NCBI RefSeq assembly: GCF_000011385.1
Contig: NC_005125.1
Coordinates: forward strand, 1,798,001 to 1,862,000
Length of the DNA: 64,000 nt
Reading direction: 5' to 3'
DNA from: Gloeobacter violaceus PCC 7421
Lineage (GTDB): Bacteria; Cyanobacteriota; Cyanobacteriia; Gloeobacterales; Gloeobacteraceae
Of this stretch, positions 24,189 through 33,899 are shown piece by piece. The notes under the pieces are model-generated. The model saw nothing but the letters and a program-made list of their open reading frames with translations. It was not told where the DNA came from and did not search any database. Position 1 is the stretch's first letter; the number at the start of each line of letters is the position of its first letter. Made by a program: the position numbers and the translations under genes.

Positions 24189-25730
24189 GTGATTACTTCG
24201 TCGCTGTTGATTCCTGCCTTGCTCGTTCTATCCAGCCTCGGTTTTCTGGGCTGGGGGTTTTTGCAGGCGCGCAAAGCCGGGCGGGTGGGCATCCTTGCCT
24301 GGCTGCAGGCCGTGGTGCTCTTTTTGCCCTGGGTCGGCTTTTTTGGTCTGTTCTGGCTCGGCATTCAGATCAACTTTGGGATATTGCTGGTGATTCTACT
24401 GGCCACCACCGGCGCCTACATCTGGCTGGGGCGCCTGCTGCGCGAGGCGGCGGGCGAACAGGAAAAGCGCCTGCGCGAGCGCTACCGGGCGGAACTGGAA
24501 GCCAGACGGCAAAGGGGAGAAGCCGGCGGGGACGGTCATGGAGAGGCGATGCCCCCGCCGATTGCCGAAATGCAGGCGGAAGCGCTCGCCATCCCCGAGG
24601 AGGACCGCCAGAAGCTGCAGAGTTTGTTCGGCATCGACACGTTCTTTGCCACCGAGACGCTGCCTTTTCGCCAGGGAGTGCTCTACCGGGGCAATTTGCG
24701 CGGCGACCCGGATATCGTCTTTCAAGCCCTCAACGAAAGGCTTCAGGCCCTGTTTGCCGATCGCTACCAGCTGTTTTTGCTCAACGACGAATCGGGTAAG
24801 CCGACGGTACTGGTGCTGCCCAGCGACCGCGACCCCTTCCAGGCACGCAAGCTGCCAATCGCCATCTCCATCGTCCTGATGGTGTTGTCGTTTGCGGCGG
24901 TCTATCTACTGGTCACCCCCAGCAGCGTCAACGCCTTCTCGCCCGAGGGCGTGTCTACGGCTCTGCCCATCGCCGTGGGTGTGCTGTTCACACTGTTTGC
25001 CCACGAGGCCGCCCACCGCTGGCAGGCGAAGCGCTACGGCGTGCGCCTCAGTTCGGCGTTCTTGCTGCCGCTGCTCACGCCGATTCCGGTGCCGCCCGCC
25101 GGTTTCGCGATTTACCCCGGCACCTTCGGCTCGCTGACGCGCCTCGATTCGCCCCCCCCGAGCCGCCGCGCCCTCTTTGACATCGCCTTTGCCGGACCGG
25201 CGGTGGGCGGGCTGGTGTCGCTGGGCTTTTTGCTGGTGGGATTGGCCCTTTCGGGTGTGGCAAATCAGGCGGGACCGCTCACGGTTCGGCCGGCTGACCT
25301 CAACGTGCTGGTCGGGATCTTCGTGCGCTTATTGCTGGGTCCAGTGACCGACAGCCAGTTTGTCAATTTGCATCCCTTGTCGATCGTGGGTATCTTCGGG
25401 TTGCAGATAACCGCCCTCAGTCTGCTTCCCGCAGGCCAACTCGACGGCGGTCGAATCGTCCAGGCGGTCTACGGTCGGCGCACGGCGCGCATCACCGGCA
25501 TCGTCACGCTGGTTTTGCTGGGCATCATCGGCATCTTTGTCCCCTGGTACCTCTACTGGGCGGTAATCGTGCTGTTGTTTGCCCGCACGCCGGAGCGGCC
25601 CACCCTCAACGAGATCACCGAGACCGACAGCCGCCGCGACGCGCTCGCTATTTTGGCCCTGTTTGCGATGGCCGCCATCTTGCTGCCGCTCACGCCGCAG
25701 ATCGCTCTTCGCCTGGGGCTTGGGGGCTGA
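24189..25730 (+). CDS. Site-2-protease-like membrane peptidase (EGY type, M50)
   Basis: 513 residues with two N-terminal TM helices, a coiled linker (EQEKRLRERYRAELEARRQ) and a soluble domain containing GNLRG, typical of the EGY proteins of plants and cyanobacteria. A multi-TM peptidase core follows with zinc motif HEAAH (FAHEAAHRWQAKRYGV) and LLPAGQLDGGR as the third ligand region. GTG 24189 is the frame start; GGAG lies rather close. EGY proteins cleave within membranes, and in plants they affect chloroplast development. Confidence 0.85.
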   Translation: MITSSLLIPALLVLSSLGFLGWGFLQARKAGRVGILAWLQAVVLFLPWVGFFGLFWLGIQINFGILLVILLATTGAYIWLGRLLREAAGEQEKRLRERYRAELEARRQRGEAGGDGHGEAMPPPIAEMQAEALAIPEEDRQKLQSLFGIDTFFATETLPFRQGVLYRGNLRGDPDIVFQALNERLQALFADRYQLFLLNDESGKPTVLVLPSDRDPFQARKLPIAISIVLMVLSFAAVYLLVTPSSVNAFSPEGVSTALPIAVGVLFTLFAHEAAHRWQAKRYGVRLSSAFLLPLLTPIPVPPAGFAIYPGTFGSLTRLDSPPPSRRALFDIAFAGPAVGGLVSLGFLLVGLALSGVANQAGPLTVRPADLNVLVGIFVRLLLGPVTDSQFVNLHPLSIVGIFGLQITALSLLPAGQLDGGRIVQAVYGRRTARITGIVTLVLLGIIGIFVPWYLYWAVIVLLFARTPERPTLNEITETDSRRDALAILALFAMAAILLPLTPQIALRLGLGG

Positions 25731-25792
25731 CGGCCTTTGCCGCCCAGACGTTAGAATCTTGACGCATCGGATACGAACGAAGGTACTTTGCC

Positions 25793-26869
25793 GTGGTTTC
25801 CCAGACGAGCGGCCGGCGGCCGGTCTTTCCTTTTACCGCCATCGTCGGCCAGGAGGAGATGAAACTGGCCCTCATCCTCAACGTCATCGACCCCAAGCTC
25901 GGAGGGGTAATGATCATGGGCGATCGGGGAACCGGCAAATCGACGACCGTGCGCGCCCTGGCCGAACTGCTTCCGGAGATCGAAGTAGTAACGGGAGATC
26001 CCTACCACAGCGACCCCTACAACCAGGATCTGATGAGCGACGAGGTGCGCGGGCGCAAACTGGCAGGTGAAGCGTTGCCCGTCGAGCGCCGCCAGGTGCA
26101 GATGGTGGATCTGCCCCTCGGGGCCACCGAAGACCGCGTCTGCGGCACGATCGACATCGAAAAAGCCCTCTCCGAGGGCGTCAAAGCCTTCGAGCCGGGG
26201 CTGCTCGCCCGTGCCAACCGGGGCATTCTCTACGTCGACGAGGTCAACCTGCTCGACGACCACCTGGTGGATGTACTGCTCGATTCGGCCGCTTCCGGCT
26301 GGAACACGGTCGAGCGCGAGGGCATCTCGGTGCGCCACCCGGCCCGCTTCGTGCTGGTCGGTTCGGGCAACCCTGAAGAAGGCGAACTCAGGCCCCAGTT
26401 GCTCGACCGCTTCGCCATGCACGCCGAGGTGCGCACGGTCAAAGATCCGAAATCGCGGGTGCAGATTGTCCAGCAACGTGGCGAATTTGACGGCAACCCC
26501 CAACGCTTTCTTGCCGCTCACCGCAAGGCGCAGCAGGAACTGACGCGGCGCATCGCCAAGGCCCAGCAGTTGCTCAAAAAAACCGAAGTCTCCGACGATT
26601 TGCAACTGAAGATCGCGCAGGTCTGCTCCGAACTGGATGTGGACGGGTTGCGCGGCGACATCGTCACTGACCGCGCCGCCCGGGCCCTGGCCGCCTTCGA
26701 AGGGCGCGGCCGGGTCACCGTCGAGGACATCCAGCGGGTGATCGTGCTGTGCTTGCGCCACCGGTTGCGCAAAGATCCGCTCGAATCGATCGACTCGGGC
26801 TACAAAGTCGAAAAAGTCTTCCGACGCATCTTCGACTTGCCCCCCCCCGAGACCAACGCCGCCCAGTAG
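25793..26869 (+). CDS. chlI: Magnesium chelatase ATPase subunit I
   Basis: 358-residue AAA+ subunit that powers Mg insertion into protoporphyrin IX, the first chlorophyll-specific step, with ChlD and ChlH (both outside the window). Walker A is GDRGTGKST, Walker B is [11 protein letters not shown], and sensor/arginine elements are in [21 protein letters not shown]. The ChlI insertion ([21 protein letters not shown]) is present. GTG start; AAGG lies upstream. Length and sequence are full for the family. Confidence 0.97.
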   Translation: MVSQTSGRRPVFPFTAIVGQEEMKLALILNVIDPKLGGVMIMGDRGTGKSTTVRALAELLPEIEVVTGDPYHSDPYNQDLMSDEVRGRKLAGEALPVERRQVQMVDLPLGATEDRVCGTIDIEKALSEGVKAFEPGLLARANRGILYVDEVNLLDDHLVDVLLDSAASGWNTVEREGISVRHPARFVLVGSGNPEEGELRPQLLDRFAMHAEVRTVKDPKSRVQIVQQRGEFDGNPQRFLAAHRKAQQELTRRIAKAQQLLKKTEVSDDLQLKIAQVCSELDVDGLRGDIVTDRAARALAAFEGRGRVTVEDIQRVIVLCLRHRLRKDPLESIDSGYKVEKVFRRIFDLPPPETNAAQ

Positions 26870-27102
26870 ATTGTTTTGCGGCAAATCGCAACACTAGATG
26901 TAGTGAATCCTCCAACGGCAAGTACATCGAACGCAGCTTTTGTTGCGAGGCTCGCCCTGCGGGGGGGGTGGCCGTTCCGTTAGGATAGGGACATACAGGG
27001 CAGCCGAGTTCAACCGTACGGGGGAGACCCCCATATTTGTCCCGGGCTAGGCTGACTGGTAAGTGAGCATTCCCACTCCACATTTCTGGGAGGAAGAAGA
27101 GT

Positions 27103-27735
27103 ATGAAACGGTCGCTGTTATCCCTCGCGGTTGTGGGCCTGGTGGGTGCCGCCGGTGCTTTCCTGCCCGTGCAGGCACAGCAGTATTCGCAGTACGAATA
27201 CAATCGCGGGGGCAACCGCCAGTTCGATGTCGGCGTCACCCGGCTTGCCCCTGGGACGATCGTGCCGGTGTCGCCCGCCGACCAGCAGGGAACCGTCTAC
27301 TTGGATCCGGGCACAGCCAAGTTGACTTCGATGGTGATTGCCGAGGACGTCTACGACGCCGGCGGCAACATCGCCTTGCCTGCGGGCACCGAGATCCGCG
27401 GCACCTTCAAGCCGGTCAAAGGGGGCCTGCGCTTCTTTGCCGACTCCGCTTCGATTAATGGCCGCTACTACACGATGCGCGCCAGTTCCCGCGTCTTGAA
27501 GGACATCAAAGATCCCCGTCAGACATCCGCCGGCAACATCGCCGCCGACGCCGGTATTGGTGCGGCAGGCGGTGCCCTGGTCGGTTCGCTGTTTGGCGGC
27601 GCGGGCTGGGGCGCTCTGGGCGGCGCCATCGCCGGTACTGCTATCGGCAACGCCGGTGCGTCCCAGGTCGTGGTCATCAGCGACAACGACCCGGTCGATC
27701 TGCGCCTCGAAGCCCCTCTGACGCTGCGCTACTAA
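27103..27735 (+). CDS. Secreted glycine-zipper protein, unknown function
   Basis: 210 residues with a Sec signal peptide (about 1-25, VQAQ). The central part has an SAF/VirB10-like flavour (APGTIVPV, EDVYDAGGNIALPAGTEIRGTFKP). Residues about 145-185 form a glycine zipper (GIGAAGGALVGSLFGGAGWGALGG), which usually inserts in a membrane. I would place it in the periplasm or outer membrane. Its ribosome-binding site (GGAGGAAGAAG) and terminator are both strong, suggesting a well-expressed single-gene unit. The 230 bp upstream hold nothing I recognise. Confidence 0.6.
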   Translation: MKRSLLSLAVVGLVGAAGAFLPVQAQQYSQYEYNRGGNRQFDVGVTRLAPGTIVPVSPADQQGTVYLDPGTAKLTSMVIAEDVYDAGGNIALPAGTEIRGTFKPVKGGLRFFADSASINGRYYTMRASSRVLKDIKDPRQTSAGNIAADAGIGAAGGALVGSLFGGAGWGALGGAIAGTAIGNAGASQVVVISDNDPVDLRLEAPLTLRY

Positions 27736-27758
27736 AATCGCATCTGCTTCAAGACTGC

Positions 27759-27788
27759 GCGCCCCGGCGGGATTTCCCGCCGGGGCGC
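27759..27788 (+). terminator. Rho-independent terminator
   Basis: Perfect 13-bp G+C arms (27759-27771 and 27776-27788) with an ATTT loop, followed by ACTTTTT. It ends the glycine-zipper gene and lies before the convergent YciI-like gene. Confidence 0.92.
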
Positions 27789-27859
27789 ACTTTTTAGTTG
27801 ACCGTTCCAGTTCGGTGCTTCTTGCTGTGGTCTGGCAGTTTCTAGGCCGCGGCGGATGC

Positions 27860-28129
27860 TCAGAAGGCCTGGATCCACTCGTGAATTTCGTAACCCGTCC
27901 AGATCTGGTTTTCCCAGTAAGGATCCGCTTCGACCAGGGTGCGGGCCTCCGCTTCCGTGTCGGCCTCGTAGATGCCGAAGACGCGGGTGAGGTCGCGGGT
28001 GGGGCCAATAGTGATCACTTTGCCCTCGGCTTTGAGTTGGGCGAGGCGGTTGAGGTGCGCCTCGCGGTAAGGGGCGCGCTTTTCGAGCACATCCGGGCAG
28101 TAGGTGCCGGTCAGAACGTACTTTGGCAT
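27860..28129 (-). CDS. YciI-like protein
   Basis: 89 residues from ATG 28129, where homology begins (PKYVLTGTYCPDVLEKRAPYREAHLNRL). The ferredoxin-like dimeric alpha-beta barrel of YciI/YCII is supported by the conserved His in REAHL and the Asp in EADPYWENQIWTGYEI. Members are small putative enzymes without a settled reaction. It is divergent from trpE, with 56 bp between the starts. Confidence 0.8.
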   Translation of the reverse strand: MPKYVLTGTYCPDVLEKRAPYREAHLNRLAQLKAEGKVITIGPTRDLTRVFGIYEADTEAEARTLVEADPYWENQIWTGYEIHEWIQAF

Positions 28130-28185
28130 GGGTCGATTGTGCCACAAGGGGGAGGCGATAATGGCGGGAAGACTGGAGGGTCGCG

Positions 28186-29712
28186 ATGGTTGCGCCGGAC
28201 TTTGAGCGCTTCGAGACACTGGCAAAAGACGGCAATTTTATTCCTGTGTACCGCGAGATTCTGGCGGATCTCGAAACGCCGGTCTCTGCCTGGTATCGAG
28301 TCTGTGACGGGGCGAGGGAAAGTTTTTTGCTCGAATCGGTCGAGGGGGGCGAGAGGCTGGGACGCTACAGCTTCCTGGGGTGCGAGCCGCTCTGGACCCT
28401 CGCCGCCCGGGGCGATACGTGCGAGCAGGTGTTTCGCGACGGTGGGCGGCTCACCCACACGGGCGACCCGTTCGCGGTGCTCGATCGCTGTTTGGAACCC
28501 TACCAGCCGGTGCACCTGCCGGAGTTGCCGCCGGGAATCGGTGGGCTTTTTGGTTACTGGGGCTATGAACTGATTCGCTGGATCGAACCGACGGTGCCCG
28601 TGTATAGCGATCCCGACGGCCTGCCCGACGGCTTCTGGATGCAGGTCGATTCGCTGCTCATCTTCGATCAAATCAAGCGCAAGATCTGGGTGATCGCCTA
28701 CGCGGATCTGCGCGAGGGCGACACGGCGAGCGCCTACCGGCTCGCCGGCCAAAAAGTGGACGCGCTGGTGGAACGATTGGCCCGGCCCGCCGCCAAGGCC
28801 GAGCCCCTGGGCCTGGAGTGGACGCCCCACAGGGTCCAAGCCCAAAGTACCTTCAGCCGCGAGCAGTACTGTGGGGCCGTCGAGCGCGCCCGCGAATATA
28901 TCCGGGCTGGGGATATCTTTCAGGTGGTACTCGCCCAGCGCTTCAGCACGCCCTTTGCGGGCGAGAGCTTTGATCTCTACCGGATGCTGAGGGCGATTAA
29001 CCCTTCGCCCTACATGGCTTACTACCAGTTCGGCGATTTTCAACTGATCGGTTCGAGCCCGGAGGTGATGGTGCGTCTGGATCGGCGCGACGGGGGAGCC
29101 CTCGCCACCGTCCGGCCGATCGCGGGCACCCGGCGGCGCGGCCAGAGCGAAGCGGAGGACCGCTGGCTCGAAAAAGATCTGCTCGCCGATCCCAAGGAGG
29201 TGGCCGAGCACGTCATGCTCGTGGATCTGGGCCGCAACGACCTGGGCCGGGTGTGCAAACCGGGCAGCGTGCGGGTGGACGAACTGCTCACCGTCGAGCG
29301 CTACTCCCACGTCATGCACATCGTCTCCAACGTCACCGGCGAACTAGCCTCCGGCCGAGGGGCCTGGGATCTGCTCAGGGCCACTTTTCCGGCCGGTACG
29401 GTGAGTGGCGCCCCCAAAATCCGGGCGATGGAGATTATCCACGCACTGGAACCGTTTCGGCGCGGACCCTACGCGGGCGCCTACGGCTACTACAGCTTCG
29501 ACGGCCAGCTCAACACCGCCATCACCATCCGCACGCTGGTCGTCCACGGGGGGCTCGCCAACATCCAGGCCGGGGCGGGGCTGGTGGCCGACTCGGTACC
29601 CGAGACCGAGTACGAGGAAACGCTCAACAAAGCCCGCGGCATGCTCGAAACGATCGCCCGCCTCGCCCGGAGCGGGGGCGCGTCCGCTAACGTAGAAGGG
29701 CAAGTGCAATAG
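28186..29712 (+). CDS. trpE: Anthranilate synthase component I
   Basis: 508 residues; makes anthranilate from chorismate with glutamine-derived ammonia in tryptophan synthesis. It shows the N-terminal feedback region (LLESVEGGERLGRYSFLG) and the chorismate-binding domain with QVVLAQRF, the Mg/active-site block RPIAGTRRRG, DLGRNDLGRV, FPAGTVSGAPKIRAMEII and YGYYSFDG. The component II gene is not nearby. GGAGGG precedes the ATG. A TxlA-like thiol-relay gene follows after 6 bp, probably in the same transcript. Confidence 0.95.
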   Translation: MVAPDFERFETLAKDGNFIPVYREILADLETPVSAWYRVCDGARESFLLESVEGGERLGRYSFLGCEPLWTLAARGDTCEQVFRDGGRLTHTGDPFAVLDRCLEPYQPVHLPELPPGIGGLFGYWGYELIRWIEPTVPVYSDPDGLPDGFWMQVDSLLIFDQIKRKIWVIAYADLREGDTASAYRLAGQKVDALVERLARPAAKAEPLGLEWTPHRVQAQSTFSREQYCGAVERAREYIRAGDIFQVVLAQRFSTPFAGESFDLYRMLRAINPSPYMAYYQFGDFQLIGSSPEVMVRLDRRDGGALATVRPIAGTRRRGQSEAEDRWLEKDLLADPKEVAEHVMLVDLGRNDLGRVCKPGSVRVDELLTVERYSHVMHIVSNVTGELASGRGAWDLLRATFPAGTVSGAPKIRAMEIIHALEPFRRGPYAGAYGYYSFDGQLNTAITIRTLVVHGGLANIQAGAGLVADSVPETEYEETLNKARGMLETIARLARSGGASANVEGQVQ

Positions 29713-29718
29713 CAACCC

Positions 29719-30258
29719 ATGGAAAGCGCCCCCGAGAACAAAACCGGCATCTGGCTGCGCAACGGCATCGTCGCGCTGGCCTCGGTGCTGATCGCGGTGC
29801 TCGTCTTTTTTGCCGCCCGCAACCAGGCCCCGACGATGCAGCAGTTGGCGGCCGAGGCGGTGCCGTTGGACGAAGCCCTCGCCAACGGCAAACCGACCCT
29901 GGTCGAGTTCTATGCCGACTGGTGCGCCAGTTGCCAGACGATGGCTCCGACTGTCGCCAGGCTCAAGGAGCGCTACGGCGAGCAGGCCAACTTTGTGATG
30001 CTCAACGTCGATAATCCCCGCTGGCTGCCCGAACTGCAGCAGTACAAGGTGTCTGGAATACCCCACTACGCATTTTTGGACGCGGCGGCCCGTCCTCTAG
30101 GATCGGCCATCGGTCTGCAGCCCTCGCAGATATTGGAAGACAATTTAACCGCCCTGGCGGCGGGGGCTGAAACGCTTCCCAAGGCAGGTGCCCCCGCCGG
30201 CCAGACTTCAAAATTCACGCCACCCAAAAAAGTCGACCAGCCCCGCGATCACTCTTAA
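29719..30258 (+). CDS. txlA: Membrane-anchored thioredoxin-like protein (TxlA/HCF164 type)
   Basis: 179 residues: one N-terminal TM anchor (about 15-33), then a thioredoxin domain with active site WCASC (Cys69, Cys72) and the cis-proline in VSGIPHYAF. The C-terminal tail is low complexity. HCF164/TxlA proteins carry reducing power across the membrane to apocytochrome c or b6f components. The downstream CcdA-like gene, 19 bp away, is the expected electron donor, so the pair forms one relay. Confidence 0.88.
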   Translation: MESAPENKTGIWLRNGIVALASVLIAVLVFFAARNQAPTMQQLAAEAVPLDEALANGKPTLVEFYADWCASCQTMAPTVARLKERYGEQANFVMLNVDNPRWLPELQQYKVSGIPHYAFLDAAARPLGSAIGLQPSQILEDNLTALAAGAETLPKAGAPAGQTSKFTPPKKVDQPRDHS

Positions 30259-30277
30259 GATTCCTAGCGAGCAAGCC

Positions 30278-31006
30278 GTGAGCGAAGCGTTGCAACTGTG
30301 GCTGTATCAGATCGAGCAGGGGGCCGAGCAACTGGCCAGGGCTCAGCTCACCCAGATTTCGCCCACCAGTTTTTTGCTGTTGTACCTGATTGGCCTCGCC
30401 ACCAGTTTCACCCCCTGCATCCTCTCGATGCTGCCGGTCACGATCGGCTACATCGGCGGCTACCAGTCGCGCTCGCGCTTCGAAGCGCTCGTGCAGTCCG
30501 GGTGGTTCGCCCTGGGTCTCGCCGTCACCATTACCGGCCTCGGCCTGGTGGCCACGATACCGGGTATGCTCTACGGCCAGGTGGGGACCGGTTGGTTCAT
30601 CGCCATGGGCGCTTTGGCCATCTTAATGGGTTTCAACCTGCTTGGGCTCATTCCCCTGAGCCTGCCCCAGTGGGGCGGCTTTGACCTTGCCAAGGACACC
30701 CCCCAGTCGCTCAAGTCGCTGGCCACCGGCGCCACCTTCGGCCTGGTGGCATCCCCCTGCTCGACACCGGTGCTCATCGCACTACTAGCCTGGGTCTCCA
30801 CCACCGGCAATCCGTGGGTAGGGGCGGGGCTGCTGTTTTCTTACTCCATCGGCCACGCCACGCCGCTTATCCTGGCCGGAGCCTTTACCGGCGCCCTCAA
30901 GGCGATGCTCTCGCTGCGCCGCTGGTCAGGTCTCATCAATCAGGTAAGCGGCATCCTGCTCATCTTCACCGGCACGCTTGCGATTTTGAATATTCTGAAT
31001 CGCTGA
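30278..31006 (+). CDS. ccdA: CcdA-like thiol transporter
   Basis: 242 residues from GTG 30278 with six predicted TM helices. The redox cysteines lie in SFTPCILSMLPVTIGY (TM1) and VASPCSTPVLIALLAW (TM4), the hallmark of CcdA/DsbD-beta. It passes electrons from cytoplasmic thioredoxin to the adjacent TxlA/HCF164-type protein for cytochrome c maturation. The frame is open from 30188 but overlaps txlA there. No strong ribosome-binding site is visible, so translation may be coupled. Confidence 0.9.
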   Translation: MSEALQLWLYQIEQGAEQLARAQLTQISPTSFLLLYLIGLATSFTPCILSMLPVTIGYIGGYQSRSRFEALVQSGWFALGLAVTITGLGLVATIPGMLYGQVGTGWFIAMGALAILMGFNLLGLIPLSLPQWGGFDLAKDTPQSLKSLATGATFGLVASPCSTPVLIALLAWVSTTGNPWVGAGLLFSYSIGHATPLILAGAFTGALKAMLSLRRWSGLINQVSGILLIFTGTLAILNILNR

Positions 31007-31015
31007 GGGACCGCG

Positions 31016-31504
31016 GTGAGAGTTGCGCTGATCGGAGCAAAGTTACTGTTGGTACTGCTGTCTGCCCAGGTTGCGCATGCACAGACGGCTGCGTATCTCG
31101 GTGGCGGGTTGAGTGCCGGATTGACCAGTGGCTCGGGGCCGGGGGAGGGGTCGAGCACGGGTGGGATGATCACGGGTCGCTACGCCTTGCCGCTGCCGGT
31201 TCGTCTTTCGCTGCGGGGCGATGTTCTTTTTGGGCGCAAGGCGGCCTTCGTGCCAACCTTGAGCCTCGATCTGCCCTTTGAGCGCAACGTCCTCAGCCTC
31301 GGAGCGGGGGCAAGCATCGCCACCGCAGGCGACGACGCCTCGCCCCTGGGTAGCCGCAGTGCCTTCGTGCTCCGCACCGGGTTCGACCGGTTTATCGAAC
31401 AGAGCAATCTGGTGCTGGTCAGCAGCTTCCTGGTCGGATTCGACGCTTACTCGGACGGCGGCACCGCCGTCGCCTTCAACCTGGGGCTGGCGGTGGGATT
31501 TTGA
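31016..31504 (+). CDS. Small putative outer-membrane barrel protein
   Basis: 162 residues from a GTG start with GAGGG upstream, 9 bp after ccdA. A signal peptide is cleaved after AHAQ near residue 23. The mature chain shows short amphipathic strands (PVRLSLRGDVLF, VPTLSLDLPF, NLVLVSSFLVGFDAY) and ends LGLAVGF with a terminal Phe, the usual outer-membrane barrel signature. No family is recognised. Cotranscription with ccdA could mean disulfide- or envelope-related expression, but the protein has no cysteine. Confidence 0.55.
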   Translation: MRVALIGAKLLLVLLSAQVAHAQTAAYLGGGLSAGLTSGSGPGEGSSTGGMITGRYALPLPVRLSLRGDVLFGRKAAFVPTLSLDLPFERNVLSLGAGASIATAGDDASPLGSRSAFVLRTGFDRFIEQSNLVLVSSFLVGFDAYSDGGTAVAFNLGLAVGF

Positions 31505-31599
31505 AACCATCGAAGCGCGGGGATCAGTCTTTGTATGGATGATGGTCGGCACCGATGATGGGTCAAATAGAGTCGGAAGCCAATATTGTTTGAACGCTT

Positions 31600-32691
31600 G
31601 TGAAAAATCGTGTTTTGATTCTCGGCGGGCAGGGGCGCATCGGCGCCGGTGTCGCCAGAGATTTAGTCAGCCACACCTCGATGCAGGTGGTAATCACCGG
31701 CCGCACCAAAAAGACCGGCCCCGCCTTCGCAGAGCAACTGGGTCCGCGCGCGAGTTTCATGGCACTGGACTTGGCTGACCGGTCCCGGTTGGAGGCGGCC
31801 ATCGCCGATACCGATCTGGTCATCCATTGCACCGGGCCGTTCCACCACCGCGACGGGACCGTGCTCAAGACCTGCATCGAGCGGCGGGTCGATTATCTCG
31901 ACGTCAGCGACTACCGCGACTACACGATTGCTGCTTTGGCATTGCGAGAGCAGGCCGAAGCGGCAGGGGTGACGGCGATCGTCAATTCGGGGATCTTTCC
32001 GGGGATCTCCAACAGCATGGTCCGGCAGGCGGCCGAGCAACTCGACAAGCCGGAAGCGATCCATCTGAGTTACGTCGTCCAGGGTTCCGGCGGAGCCGGG
32101 GTGACGGTGATGCGCACGACGTTCCTGGGGCTCAAGCGGCCCTTCAAAGCCTGGATCGGCGGCGAATGGCAGGAGGTTAAACCCTACACCGGCCGTCAAA
32201 CGGTGCAATTTTCCCAGGGACCGGGCTCGGTCTACTGGTTCGATATGCCCGAGAGTTACACACTGACCAAGACCTTCCCGGTACACACGGTGGTGACCAA
32301 GTTCGGCGTTGACCCGGACTTCTACAATCAACTCACCTGGATGGCTGCCCACTGGTTCCCGGACGAGTTGATGCACAATCCGGAGACAATCGAATTTTTA
32401 TCGCAGGTCAGCCACCAGATGACCTCGGTGACCGACAGCTTCAGCGGCATCGGCGTGCGCATCCGTGCAGAGGTTTTGGGCCTCAAGGACGGCCAATCCG
32501 CAAGACGTACCGCCCTGCTCACCCACGAGAACACCACCGCCGCCTGCGGCATCGGTACCGGCAGCCTTGCCGAATTGATGCTCACCGGCGAAGTGCACAA
32601 GCCCGGCGTGTGGACCGTGGACGAGGCGCTACCTACGCCGTTGTTTGAAAAAGCGATGGCCAGCCGAGGCATCCAGATATTGTTCGAGTGA
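31600..32691 (+). CDS. Saccharopine-dehydrogenase-like oxidoreductase
   Basis: 363 residues from a GTG start. The N-terminal Rossmann motif is VLILGGQGRIGAGVARDL, followed by VITGRTKKTG, DLVIHCTGPFHHRDG and the family block CIERRVDYLDVSDYRDY and NSGIFPGISN. Members of this family outside lysine metabolism have uncertain substrates. The C-terminal half is conserved-looking but gives no further clue. It is separated by 95 bp from the barrel gene, and the next gene starts a toxin-antitoxin pair. Confidence 0.75.
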   Translation: MKNRVLILGGQGRIGAGVARDLVSHTSMQVVITGRTKKTGPAFAEQLGPRASFMALDLADRSRLEAAIADTDLVIHCTGPFHHRDGTVLKTCIERRVDYLDVSDYRDYTIAALALREQAEAAGVTAIVNSGIFPGISNSMVRQAAEQLDKPEAIHLSYVVQGSGGAGVTVMRTTFLGLKRPFKAWIGGEWQEVKPYTGRQTVQFSQGPGSVYWFDMPESYTLTKTFPVHTVVTKFGVDPDFYNQLTWMAAHWFPDELMHNPETIEFLSQVSHQMTSVTDSFSGIGVRIRAEVLGLKDGQSARRTALLTHENTTAACGIGTGSLAELMLTGEVHKPGVWTVDEALPTPLFEKAMASRGIQILFE

Positions 32692-32777
32692 TGGCGGAGA
32701 TGCTCGGCGCTCTATCGTTTTGCGCGAGTCGGGAGCGACGAGTTGCGGATATAGCGTTTATCAAACAAACTGAAGGC

Positions 32778-33251
32778 ATGAGCACAACACCAGAAACCCG
32801 TTTCGATCCGTCCGCGCTGTCTGAAGTGGACAAGCAACGGCTGCAGCAGGCGTTGCAGTCGGATTTCCTGCCCGTGCTCTTGAGTAAGGGTGGCGATGTC
32901 GTCGAGTTACCGCAGCCGGTGAACGACCTATTCATCGAGATTTTACAGGCGGTCCGACGAAAGGAAGCCGTGTTTCTCATACACGAGGACGAGGCGTTCA
33001 CAACCCAAGCGGCAGCGGACTATATGGGCGTTTCGCGGCAGTTCTTCGTTCGACTCTTGGAAGATGGAAAACTCCCGTTCCACCGCGTCGGTACGCATCG
33101 CCGGGTTCTCTTTAAGGACCTTATCGCTTATCGCCAAGCCCGGAGCGGCGAACGACGGGCCAAGCTCGACAAAATGACGGAGGAGCTGGTGGAAGCTGAC
33201 CTTGACGCCCAATACGTCGATCTGACACGCCCCGACCCGGGGAGGAAATGA
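32778..33251 (+). CDS. Excisionase-type HTH antitoxin
   Basis: 157 residues from ATG 32778 (GAAGG upstream). The middle carries a MerR/Xis-like winged helix: AFTTQAAADYMGVSRQFFVRLLEDGKLPFHRVGTHRRVLFKDLIAYR. This module occurs in antitoxins paired with PIN toxins. Its stop overlaps the toxin start (ATGA, 33248-33251). The frame is open to 32688 but the extension looks non-coding. Confidence 0.8.
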   Translation: MSTTPETRFDPSALSEVDKQRLQQALQSDFLPVLLSKGGDVVELPQPVNDLFIEILQAVRRKEAVFLIHEDEAFTTQAAADYMGVSRQFFVRLLEDGKLPFHRVGTHRRVLFKDLIAYRQARSGERRAKLDKMTEELVEADLDAQYVDLTRPDPGRK

Positions 33252-33841
33252 GGGCGGACTACTCGGTGGTGCTCGATGCAAATATCCTCGCCGAGTCTGC
33301 CCTCTCCGATCTATTCCTCCGTCTGTCTGAGGAACCGCGGTTGCTCTTGCCAAAATGGACGGACGAAATCTGGCAGGAAGTGGAACGGACGATGCTCAAC
33401 GTTTTGAAGTGGCCGCAGGACACCATCACTTCACGCATCAACGCAGCAAAGCAGGCCTTCCCCGAAGCGATGATCACCGATTATCAGGTCTACCTCCCCA
33501 TGTGCACGAACGACCCAAAGGATTGGCATATTCTCGCCGCCGCGATTCGCGGGCAGGTAGAGACGATTCTGACCATGAACGTTCGCCACTTCAAACCCGC
33601 TGATGTTGAAATCTGGGGTGTGACCGTTGCTCACCCGGACGAGTATCTGAAAGTACTTTATGACCTTGACGAGGCGGTTGTGGTTCAAGTGCTGAACGAC
33701 ATGGCGAAGTGCCGTAGCAAACCAATCGGGCAAATGCTCTCGCGGTTGAGCGCTCCTGCCCCAGGATTTACGAAAAAAGTGGGCAACGGGCTGCAGTTGA
33801 CCGTTCCGCCCTACGATCCAGTCGCCTACCGGAATTCATAA
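33248..33841 (+). CDS. PIN-domain toxin (COG1569-like)
   Basis: 197 residues. VVLDANILAESALSDLFLRLS gives the first Asp, EIWQEVERTM the Glu, TNDPKDWHILAAAI the DxxD pair, and TMNVRHF the end of the PIN core. The C-terminal region (about 130-197) is an extra helical segment common in this longer PIN group. It is translationally coupled to the HTH antitoxin and is the fourth toxin-antitoxin locus in the window. Confidence 0.82.
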   Translation: MRADYSVVLDANILAESALSDLFLRLSEEPRLLLPKWTDEIWQEVERTMLNVLKWPQDTITSRINAAKQAFPEAMITDYQVYLPMCTNDPKDWHILAAAIRGQVETILTMNVRHFKPADVEIWGVTVAHPDEYLKVLYDLDEAVVVQVLNDMAKCRSKPIGQMLSRLSAPAPGFTKKVGNGLQLTVPPYDPVAYRNS

Positions 33842-33899
33842 AGCGGTCCTCGCGCCGGACAATCGACAGCTAATTGGTAAAAACGGCTCAAAAAGGAGC

